Assembly: GCF_017355835.1 (NCBI RefSeq)
Contig: NZ_JAFEWF010000006.1
Span: forward strand, 546,834 to 610,833
Source: Desertivirga brevis
GTDB taxonomy: Bacteria > Bacteroidota > Bacteroidia > Sphingobacteriales > Sphingobacteriaceae
Reading direction: 5' to 3'
DNA: 64,000 nt
The notes below the pieces were generated by a model, which was not told the origin of the DNA, made no database searches, and saw nothing but the letters and a program-made list of their open reading frames with translations. Positions 34,933 through 42,584 of this stretch are shown one piece after another. The first letter of the stretch is position 1, and every line of letters begins with the position of its first letter. Both the position numbers and the translations under genes were made by a program.

Positions 34933-37590
34933 ATGAAGAAATATTTAGTAACCCTTTTTCTGGGCTTTCTGAGTCTGAGTAACTCTATAGCCCAGAATAA
35001 AGTGGAGTTAAACACAGGCTGGCTTTGTCAGCAGGCGGGAAAGGTTAAAGATAACGGTAGCAGTTTATCTCAAACAGCAACAACGCTTTCCGGTTGGATG
35101 CCTGCGGTTGTTCCCGGTACTGTACTAACCAGCCTTTTACATAATAAGCTGATCCCAGATCCTTTCTATGGGATGAATAATGAAAGGATCCCGGATATTT
35201 ATAAGACGGGCAGAGACTATTATACCTATTGGTTCGTAAAAGATTTCGAACAAAAGCAGGAGAAGGGACAACAATTTTGGCTTAGTTTCAGAGGGATCAA
35301 TTATAGTTGCGATGTTTTCCTTAACGGTAAGAAGTTGAATAGCTCTGAGCATAAAGGCATGTTTCTGCGCAAAACTTACAATGTAAGTTCTTTGCTTGCT
35401 GCAAATGGAAAGAATCGCCTGGCTGTGATCGTATATCCGCCCGATCCCGTGGGTAATCCTAATGGCGGCCAGGGTGGTGATGGAGTTATCGCAAGGAATG
35501 TTTCGCATCAATACGTGGCTGGTTGGGATTGGATCCAGCCTATCCGTGATAGGAATACCGGGATATGGGATAAGGTTTATATTGAGAAGACAGGTTCGGT
35601 TAAACTCAAGGATCCCCATCTTGTCACACTGGTTCCTGGTGTACGTCAGCCGGAGGGACCGCAGAAACCTGCTACCCTAAAACTCAGTGCTACCCTTGAA
35701 AATTCAGGTTCCGTCCCAGTGAAAGGCGCTTTGGAGTATGAGCTTAATGGGAGGCTGGTTTCAAAACAGGTAGAGCTTAAACCTGGAAATCACGAGGTCT
35801 CTCTTCCTGATTTCACTATTGAAAATCCCAGACTATGGTGGCCGCATATGTATGGTCGCCAGGAACTTTACAATATTAAACTCCGTTTTGTAACAAGAGA
35901 TAAGCAGGAGTCTGATTTCGAAAACATCAGCTTCGGTGTTCGTGAGATCCAGACTAGCTTTAACACGAAAACTGAAAGTCGCCAGGTTTTTGTAAACGGA
36001 CAAAAGATCTTTATCAAAGGGGGGAACTGGATCATTTCAGACGCGATGCTTCGATTCAGTAATGAGCGATACGATGCAGAAATACGTCACCACCGGGATA
36101 TGAACCTCAACCTTATCCGGATCTGGGGCGGTGCTTTGATAGAAAGGCCTGAATTTTACGAGGCTTGCGACAAGTATGGATTGCTCGTTTTTCAGGATTT
36201 CTGGATGTCGGGTGATTGTAATGGTCGTTGGTTAGACCCTTTAAAAAAGGAAGATCAGTGGACAAGGCGTAAATATCCTGACGATCATAATCTTTTCCTG
36301 GAATCGGCAGCCGATATGATAAAAATGGTAAGGAATCATCCATCTCTCGCGATGTGGTGCGGTGGTAATGAGATGACTCCCCCAGATGATATTCTTGTTC
36401 CACTTAGAGATTCTTTACTTCCGTCACTGGATGGCACCAGATGGTTTGTCGATTATTCGAACTCAGATTCCATGTCGAGAAATACCATTTGGGGTAACGG
36501 AGACGGGCCATACACCATTCAGCCAATCAGCAAGTTCTGGGACTACCGCACCTATCCTTTCAACTCCGAGGTGGGTTCGGTGGGGGTTGGCGATTATGAA
36601 TCCCTGGAGCGTTTTATTCCTCAGAAAAATATGATTGCCCCTAAATATATACCTGCAACGACAAAAAATCCAAAAGCTGAAGAGATTGTAGATTCGGTGT
36701 GGGACTACCATAAATATAAGGGGGTGGGTTATGAAGGTTTTATAGAGCCCTATGGAACAGCTTCAGACGCAAGAGATTTTGCTAAAAAAGCACAACTGGT
36801 AAATTACGATCAGTACAGGGCTTTGATGGAAGGTTTCAGTTCGCACATGAACGATTGGTATACGGGTGTGATCATATGGAAAACTCAAAATCCATGGACT
36901 GCAATGAGAGGGCAGATGTACGATTATTATCTGGATCCTAATGCCTGCTTATACGGTTTACGGAAAGGTAGTGAAGCTGTCCATGTTGCTTATAATCCTG
37001 TTGACGGAATGGTAACGGGAATAAATAACTCCCTTAAAACCTATAAGAACCTGATGCTTCAAATTAAAGCATATTCTATGGAGGGAAAAGACTCGCTTAT
37101 AACTCAGGTTTTTATGGGATTGGAAGCGGGCGGAACCAAGAAGTTTTTGCCTGTAAAAGACTTCGTAGATAAGATGGCTGCAGATAAAGGCATGTTCCTT
37201 TCTGTGAAACTTCTTGACGAAAACAAAGAGACAATAAGTGACAATTTCTACTGGCTGGCGGATAAGAACGGACGGTACTCTGGATTGAATAGCCTGAAAA
37301 AGGTTAAACCAGTAGTGACAGCTAAAAAGTTAGGTGCAGGCAAAATTCAGGTCACTGTTTCCTGCCCTGCAAACGGTGCTGTTTCCTTCTTTAACCGGGT
37401 ATCTGTCGTTCATCCTCAGACGCGCAAAAGAATTCTACCTGCTTTTTATTCAGATAACTACATTTCAGTGATTCCTGGGGAAAGCAGAACCTTAGTCGTT
37501 GAATATCCGGAGGCCAATGACAATGTATCTCCAATTATTTCAATAAACGGATGGAATACGTCCGAACAATTTATAATTCCGAATCCATAA
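34933..37590 (+). CDS. GH2 beta-mannosidase / exo-beta-D-glucosaminidase type
   Basis: 885 residues with a signal peptide (~1-21). GH2 N-terminal sugar-binding domain ('YYTYWFVKDF', 'FRGINYSCDVFLNGKKLNSSEHKGMF'), Ig-like domain ('LWWPHMYGRQELYNIKL') and TIM barrel: 'IKGGNWIISDAMLRF', 'MNLNLIRIWGGA', acid/base Glu480 in 'MWCGGNEMTPP', and nucleophile Glu546 in 'YPFNSEVGSVGV'. The C-terminal ~100 residues match the Ig-fold domain of exo-beta-D-glucosaminidases and plant endo-beta-mannosidases ('VTVSCPANGAVSFFNRVSVVHPQTRKRILPAFYSDNY'). Within an N-glycan locus the attractive role is hydrolysis of the core Man-beta-1,4-GlcNAc bond. Glucosaminidase activity is the main alternative. Confidence 0.92.
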   Translation: MKKYLVTLFLGFLSLSNSIAQNKVELNTGWLCQQAGKVKDNGSSLSQTATTLSGWMPAVVPGTVLTSLLHNKLIPDPFYGMNNERIPDIYKTGRDYYTYWFVKDFEQKQEKGQQFWLSFRGINYSCDVFLNGKKLNSSEHKGMFLRKTYNVSSLLAANGKNRLAVIVYPPDPVGNPNGGQGGDGVIARNVSHQYVAGWDWIQPIRDRNTGIWDKVYIEKTGSVKLKDPHLVTLVPGVRQPEGPQKPATLKLSATLENSGSVPVKGALEYELNGRLVSKQVELKPGNHEVSLPDFTIENPRLWWPHMYGRQELYNIKLRFVTRDKQESDFENISFGVREIQTSFNTKTESRQVFVNGQKIFIKGGNWIISDAMLRFSNERYDAEIRHHRDMNLNLIRIWGGALIERPEFYEACDKYGLLVFQDFWMSGDCNGRWLDPLKKEDQWTRRKYPDDHNLFLESAADMIKMVRNHPSLAMWCGGNEMTPPDDILVPLRDSLLPSLDGTRWFVDYSNSDSMSRNTIWGNGDGPYTIQPISKFWDYRTYPFNSEVGSVGVGDYESLERFIPQKNMIAPKYIPATTKNPKAEEIVDSVWDYHKYKGVGYEGFIEPYGTASDARDFAKKAQLVNYDQYRALMEGFSSHMNDWYTGVIIWKTQNPWTAMRGQMYDYYLDPNACLYGLRKGSEAVHVAYNPVDGMVTGINNSLKTYKNLMLQIKAYSMEGKDSLITQVFMGLEAGGTKKFLPVKDFVDKMAADKGMFLSVKLLDENKETISDNFYWLADKNGRYSGLNSLKKVKPVVTAKKLGAGKIQVTVSCPANGAVSFFNRVSVVHPQTRKRILPAFYSDNYISVIPGESRTLVVEYPEANDNVSPIISINGWNTSEQFIIPNP

Positions 37591-37591
37591 T

Positions 37592-39511
37592 ATGGCAAGA
37601 TTAAATCTCTTAGAAGAAACCAGATTTGAAAAACTACCTGTATCTATTTTTGCTGATAAAGAAACTGCATCGAAAGCTGTAGCTGCCCGAATAGCCAGTA
37701 TCATTAGAGTAAAACAGGAAAAGTCTGAACATGCAATTCTTGGACTGGCAACAGGGGTAACACCTTTGCAGGTATATGCCGAGCTGATCCGCTTGCACAA
37801 GGAGGAAGGTCTTAGCTTCAAGAACGTTATTACTTTCAATCTCGACGAATACTATCCTATGCAGCCAGGTGCTGAACAGAGCTATGTAAGGTTTATGCAC
37901 GAGAACTTGTTCGACCATGTTGATATCGATCCTTCCAACGTAAATATCCCTAACGGAACTTTGAGTCCCGAGGAAGTGAACGAGTTCTGCCTTCAGTACG
38001 AAAAGAAGATCTCCGACCTGGGCGGACTGGATGTGCAAATCCTGGGAATCGGTCGTACCGGTCACATCGGTTTTAATGAACCTGGTTCTGCACCTAATTC
38101 GGGTACCCGTGTGGTAACCCTTCACGATCTTACCCGTCGTGATGCTGCTCATGATTTTGGAGGAAAGGAAAATGTTCCGGTAAAGGCGATCACCATGGGG
38201 GTGGGAACCATCTTCAAAGCAAGAGAAATTATCCTGATGGCCTGGAGCGGAAAGAAAGCCCCAATCATCAGGAAGGCAGTAGAAGGGGAAATATCTTCTG
38301 ATGTCCCGGCAACTTATCTTCAGCTATCCGACAATGTAGAATTCGTTTTGGATCAGGACGCAGCAGCCGACTTGACCCGCTTCAATACACCATGGTTGGT
38401 GAAAGACATGGTTTGGGATGAGAAGAACATCAGGAAAGCGGTGATCTGGCTGGCTAAGGCGGTAAATAAACCAATACTTAAACTTACAGAAGAGGATTAT
38501 AATAATAATGGTATGGCTCAGCTGGCAACTGAACAGGGGCCAGTTTACGACATCAATATCAGGATCTTTAACGCCGTACAGCATACCATTACCGGTTGGC
38601 CGGGAGGAAAGCCAAATGCAGATGATTCACAACGGCCAGAGAGAAGGGATCCGGCAAAGAAAAGGGTGCTGTTGTTCTCTCCTCACCCGGATGATGATGT
38701 AATTTCTATGGGAGGAACCTTCATTCGCCTGGCAGATCATGGTCACGATGTTCATGTTGCTTATCAAACATCAGGAAATACAGCCGTATGGGATGATGAT
38801 GTATTGCGCTTCGTAGAATTTGCTATAGATTTTGGAGCAACGCAAGGACAGGATACAGCTGATCTTAAAGGGCTGTATGCAGAAATGACAAGCTTCTTTG
38901 AACAAAAAACTCCAAACCAGGAAGATCTGAAAGAGATCCAGCGGGTGAAAGGTTTGATCCGTAAGGGAGAAGCGATTGCCGGTGCGCGTTATGCAGGTCT
39001 TCCTGATGATCATATTCATTTCATGGACCTTCCTTTTTACGACAGGGCAAAAAAGCAGAAAAAGGTAAGTTACGAAGATGATATCCTTCAAACGATGGAG
39101 CTTTTAAAAGCGGTAAAGCCACACCAAGTGTATGCTGCCGGTGACTTTGCCGATCCCCATGGCACCCACAAGATCTGCTTTAATATTATCCATGAAGCTT
39201 TAAAAAGGCTCAAAACCCACGAGGATTGGATTTCGGATTGCTGGTTATGGTTATACCGTGGAGCATGGCATGAGTTTGAAATCCATGAAATAGAAATGGC
39301 AGTTCCACTTTCGCCGCAAGAAGTAGAACGGAAGCGTATGGCTATTTTTAAACACCAGTCGCAAAAAGACAGAGCCGTATTCCCAGGAGACGATTCAAGG
39401 GAATTCTGGGTAAGAGCAGAAGACCGCACCCGGGAAACAGCCAGAGCTTACAATCAGCTTGGATTAGCTGAATATGAAGCAATCGAAGCATTTGTAAGAT
39501 ATTCCTTTTAA
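37592..39511 (+). CDS. nagB: Glucosamine-6-phosphate deaminase fused to a PIG-L/LmbE deacetylase domain
   Basis: 639 residues, cytoplasmic (no signal). Residues ~1-260 are NagB: 'ILGLATGVTPLQVYAELIRLHK' (phosphate-binding loop), 'FNLDEYYPM' (Asp85-Glu86) and 'GIGRTGHIGFNEPGS' (His158 region). Residues ~355-639 are a PIG-L-like de-N-acetylase: 'VLLFSPHPDDDVISMGG' (metal-binding His365-Pro-Asp-Asp) and 'AGDFADPHGTHK' (second His). NagB turns GlcN-6-P into Fru-6-P plus ammonia; the PIG-L domain may deacetylate GlcNAc-6-P first, making a one-protein pathway, though this is inference. The fusion occurs in other Bacteroidota. No NagA homologue is seen in the window. It begins 1 base after the GH2 stop. 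Confidence 0.93.
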   Translation: MARLNLLEETRFEKLPVSIFADKETASKAVAARIASIIRVKQEKSEHAILGLATGVTPLQVYAELIRLHKEEGLSFKNVITFNLDEYYPMQPGAEQSYVRFMHENLFDHVDIDPSNVNIPNGTLSPEEVNEFCLQYEKKISDLGGLDVQILGIGRTGHIGFNEPGSAPNSGTRVVTLHDLTRRDAAHDFGGKENVPVKAITMGVGTIFKAREIILMAWSGKKAPIIRKAVEGEISSDVPATYLQLSDNVEFVLDQDAAADLTRFNTPWLVKDMVWDEKNIRKAVIWLAKAVNKPILKLTEEDYNNNGMAQLATEQGPVYDINIRIFNAVQHTITGWPGGKPNADDSQRPERRDPAKKRVLLFSPHPDDDVISMGGTFIRLADHGHDVHVAYQTSGNTAVWDDDVLRFVEFAIDFGATQGQDTADLKGLYAEMTSFFEQKTPNQEDLKEIQRVKGLIRKGEAIAGARYAGLPDDHIHFMDLPFYDRAKKQKKVSYEDDILQTMELLKAVKPHQVYAAGDFADPHGTHKICFNIIHEALKRLKTHEDWISDCWLWLYRGAWHEFEIHEIEMAVPLSPQEVERKRMAIFKHQSQKDRAVFPGDDSREFWVRAEDRTRETARAYNQLGLAEYEAIEAFVRYSF

Positions 39512-39522
39512 GATCAGAGCTT

Positions 39523-40818
39523 ATGTCAACAGCATACACAGAAGCAGTAGTTGAAAACGCAACGAAAGCTAAAGCGCCGGCAGTAAAGCCGATCGTTATA
39601 ATAGGAGCACTATTTTTTATTTTCGGATTCGTCACCTGGCTGAATTCAGTCCTTATTCCTTACCTTAAAATTGCCTGCGAGCTAAGTAACAGTCAGTCGT
39701 ACATGGTGGCCTTTGCTTTCTATATTTCGTACCTGGTTATGGCCATACCCGCGGCCTGGGTATTAAAACTCACAGGCTTTAAAAAGGGTATGTCAGCTGG
39801 CTTAGTAGTAATGGGAGTAGGAGCTCTACTTTTTATTCCAGCTGCATTAAGTCGCACCTACCTGCTCTTTCTGATTGGTTTATTCATACAGGGTGCTGGG
39901 TTAACCATACTTCAAGCTGCTGCAAATCCTTATATCACTATCCTCGGGCCTGCAGAAAGTGCAGCAAAGAGGATCAGCATAATGGGGATTTGTAACAAGT
40001 TGGCGGGTTCTATTGCCCCTATCGCACTGGGAGCAGTTACTTTAAAAAATGCTGACGGATTAACAGCACGGTTAGCTTCAATGAGCCTGGCTCAAAAGAC
40101 GGCCGAATTAGATGCTCTAGCAGCGCGCGTAATTGTTCCCTATCTGATAATTCTGGCAGTACTCCTGGTACTAGCAGTCCTGATTTATTTTTCCGCATTG
40201 CCAGAGATCGATACCGATAAAGAGGATGAGGACACAGCATTGGCAAATAATGGAAAGACAAGTATCCTGCAGTTTCCCTTTTTGATAATGGGCGTTATAG
40301 CAATGTTCCTTTATGTGGGTGTAGAAGTGATGGCAGGAGATACAGTAATTGGCTATGGGGCTTATCATGGCATCCCTCTTTCTACGGCGAAATTCTTCAC
40401 TACATGTACCCTGGTAGGTATGATCCTGGGATATATTGTAGGAGTTATTTTTATTCCAAGATATTTAAGTCAGGAAAACGCTTTGAAAGGGTTCGCTCTT
40501 ATTGGTGTTGTTTTCACGGTCGCTGCCATATTTACTTCCGGGTACATTTCTGTTTTGTTTATCGCATTACTTGGTTTTGCTAACTCTCTTGTATTTCCGG
40601 CTATATGGCCCCTGGCGCTAAGAGGTTTGGGGAGGTTCACGAAATATGGCTCGTCGCTGCTTATTATGGCAATAGCCGGAGGGGCAGTTATTCCCCTGAT
40701 CTATGGTCGTCTGGCGGATCTATACGATCTTCAGGTTGCCTATTGGATCATGGTGCCCTGTTATATTTTTATTTTCTATTACGGACTGGCAGCTTCCCGC
40801 AGAAGTGCCAAGAACTAG
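39523..40818 (+). CDS. Sugar MFS transporter, FucP/GluP/NagP type
   Basis: 431 residues with about 12 membrane helices. The first reads 'VIIGALFFIFGFVTWLNSVLIPYLK', a fingerprint of the fucose-proton symporter/GluP/NagP branch; other matches are 'GAGLTILQAAANPYITILGP' and 'GFANSLVFPAIWPLALRGLGRFTKYGSSLLIMAIAGGAVIPL'. It imports a monosaccharide across the inner membrane. Neighbours (NagB/PIG-L fusion upstream, glycosylasparaginase downstream) make GlcNAc the likeliest sugar (NagP-like), with fucose an alternative because the locus has two fucosidases. Gaps are 11 and 5 bases, so it is co-transcribed. Confidence 0.93.
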   Translation: MSTAYTEAVVENATKAKAPAVKPIVIIGALFFIFGFVTWLNSVLIPYLKIACELSNSQSYMVAFAFYISYLVMAIPAAWVLKLTGFKKGMSAGLVVMGVGALLFIPAALSRTYLLFLIGLFIQGAGLTILQAAANPYITILGPAESAAKRISIMGICNKLAGSIAPIALGAVTLKNADGLTARLASMSLAQKTAELDALAARVIVPYLIILAVLLVLAVLIYFSALPEIDTDKEDEDTALANNGKTSILQFPFLIMGVIAMFLYVGVEVMAGDTVIGYGAYHGIPLSTAKFFTTCTLVGMILGYIVGVIFIPRYLSQENALKGFALIGVVFTVAAIFTSGYISVLFIALLGFANSLVFPAIWPLALRGLGRFTKYGSSLLIMAIAGGAVIPLIYGRLADLYDLQVAYWIMVPCYIFIFYYGLAASRRSAKN

Positions 40819-40823
40819 CGCTT

Positions 40824-41834
40824 ATGTATAGCAGAAGAAAATTTATTAAGGTTTCAACTCTCGCAGCTTCCACTCTGGCTATTCCGGTTAAAGCGGCGGA
40901 CATCCTTACTAACGAAAAAAGACCTCCTGTAGTGATATCTACCTGGGATTTCGGAATCCCAGCCAACAAAGAAGCCTGGCGTATCCTTTCAAAAGGAGGC
41001 AGGGCTCTGGATGCAGTCGAAGCCGGCGTTAGGATACCCGAAGCAGATCTGAATAATCATAGTGTGGGAAGGGCAGGCTACCCCGACAGGGATGGGATAG
41101 TGACGCTGGATGCCTGTATCATGGACGAGTTCGGTAACTGCGGCTCGGTAGCGGCTTTAGAAGATATCGATCACCCTATTTCGGTTGCGCGCCTGGTAAT
41201 GGAAAAAACACCTCATGTTATGCTGGTGGGAGAAGGTGCGAAGCAATTCGCCTTGGAGATGGGGTTTAAAGAGCAGAAACTGCTTACGCCAGAATCAGAG
41301 AAAGCCTGGAAAGAATGGTTGAAGACAGCTAAGTACAACCCCGTGATCAATGTGGAAAACCAACTTTACAGGCCGGATAAGCTTCCAGGGAACCAGTATA
41401 ATCATGATACCATTGGTATGTTAGCTTTGGATGAGAAGGGCAATCTTTCCGGTGCCTGTACCACCAGCGGAATGGCCTTCAAGTTACATGGACGTGTCGG
41501 AGACAGTCCGATTATTGGAGCTGGTTTATATGTTGATAATGAAATCGGGGGTGCTACATCTACAGGAGTTGGTGAAGAGGTGATCAGAAATGTAGGAAGT
41601 TTTCTTGTTGTCGAACTGATGCGTAACGGCTATACTCCTTATGAAGCTTGCAGGGAAGCAGTGAACCGGATCATTAAAAAGAAACCAGAAAGGGCTAAAA
41701 GTCTTCAGGTTGGATTTCTTGCGTTGAATAAGAAAGGGGAATATGGAGCCTATGCCATCCAGAAAGGATTTTCTTATGCAGTTTGTACCGGCGAAAATCA
41801 GGAAGGATTATTTGCAAGTAAAAGTCATTACTAA
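40824..41834 (+). CDS. N4-(beta-N-acetylglucosaminyl)-L-asparaginase (glycosylasparaginase)
   Basis: 336 residues from the ATG at 40824; an in-frame ATG at 40605 lies deep in the transporter gene and is rejected. A twin-arginine type signal is present ('YSRRKFIKVSTLAASTLAIP'). This Ntn-hydrolase matures by self-cleavage before the nucleophile Thr196 in 'QYNHDTIGMLALDEKGNLSGACTTSGMAFKLHGRVGDSPIIGAGLYVD', which is the family signature and contains the substrate-binding Arg/Asp set; 'GGRALDAVEAGV' and 'GGATSTGVGEE' also match. It cleaves the GlcNAc-Asn bond of Asn-linked glycans whose Asn has free alpha-amino and carboxyl groups, and in known enzymes core fucose blocks it. It is the clearest marker that the locus targets N-linked glycans. 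Confidence 0.96.
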   Translation: MYSRRKFIKVSTLAASTLAIPVKAADILTNEKRPPVVISTWDFGIPANKEAWRILSKGGRALDAVEAGVRIPEADLNNHSVGRAGYPDRDGIVTLDACIMDEFGNCGSVAALEDIDHPISVARLVMEKTPHVMLVGEGAKQFALEMGFKEQKLLTPESEKAWKEWLKTAKYNPVINVENQLYRPDKLPGNQYNHDTIGMLALDEKGNLSGACTTSGMAFKLHGRVGDSPIIGAGLYVDNEIGGATSTGVGEEVIRNVGSFLVVELMRNGYTPYEACREAVNRIIKKKPERAKSLQVGFLALNKKGEYGAYAIQKGFSYAVCTGENQEGLFASKSHY

Positions 41835-42574
41835 TGTTTAAGCTGGAAGTATGCGCTAATTCAGTTCGTTCGGCACTGGCAGCTCAATCTGGCGGAGCGT
41901 CCCGGGTAGAGCTTTGCAGCAATTTAACGGAAGGAGGGACTACACCGTCTTACGCCCAGATAAGTCTTTGTGTTAAATATCTCCAAATTCCTGTTTATGT
42001 TCTTATCAGGCCCCGTGGGGGCGATTTCTGTTATTCCAGTCTGGAATTGGAGGAGATGGAAATGGACCTGGAAGCTAGTGCGAATGCCGGATGTAAAGGA
42101 GTGGTGTTTGGAATTTTGAATAAGGATGGCACGATTGATCTTGATCGTAATTATAAACTTCTTTCTTATGCCCGCAAACGGGGGATCACTGCAACTTTTC
42201 ATCGGGCTTTTGATGTGTGCAAGGATCAAAAGCAAGCGTTAACGGAAATTATTGACCTGGGATTTGACCGTATCCTCAGCTCAGGGGCTGCTCCCACAGC
42301 CTTAGTAGGGGCGAGTAGATTAAGAGAACTGGTAGAACTATCAGACAACCGGATAGTCATAATGCCTGGTAGCGGGATCAATGAAAATAATATTAGTGAG
42401 TTGATCAGGATTACAGGAGCGCAGGAGTACCATGCATCTGCCCGGGTGCTTGAAGACAGAAGCCATTTTGTAAACCCTCAAATTTCTTCTACTCACATCT
42501 TTCAATCGGAACTCGAAGTGACAGATGCCGCTAAGGTACGCCGCTTAATTACTGCCGGTACAAACGCCTTTTAA
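41834..42574 (+). CDS. cutC: CutC family TIM-barrel protein
   Basis: 246 residues, no signal peptide, one TIM-barrel domain with CutC signatures: 'LEVCANSVRSALAAQSGGASRVELCSNLTEGGTTPSYA', 'VYVLIRPRGGDFCYSSLELEEM', 'GVVFGILNKDGTID', 'ATFHRAFDVCKD', 'RILSSGAAPTALVGASRL' and 'IMPGSGINENNI'. CutC was linked to copper homeostasis in E. coli but that role is disputed. The ATG overlaps the TAA stop of the glycosylasparaginase gene (TAATG), implying translational coupling. Placement inside an N-glycan/GlcNAc catabolic operon suggests a sugar- or amino-sugar-related function rather than metal handling (inference). Confidence 0.92.
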   Translation: MFKLEVCANSVRSALAAQSGGASRVELCSNLTEGGTTPSYAQISLCVKYLQIPVYVLIRPRGGDFCYSSLELEEMEMDLEASANAGCKGVVFGILNKDGTIDLDRNYKLLSYARKRGITATFHRAFDVCKDQKQALTEIIDLGFDRILSSGAAPTALVGASRLRELVELSDNRIVIMPGSGINENNISELIRITGAQEYHASARVLEDRSHFVNPQISSTHIFQSELEVTDAAKVRRLITAGTNAF

Positions 42575-42584
42575 TTTTAGAGAT

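Noticed and set aside
40605..40823. Longer N-terminus for the glycosylasparaginase
   Set aside because: This part overlaps the transporter gene in another frame; the ATG at 40824 directly opens a Tat-type signal.
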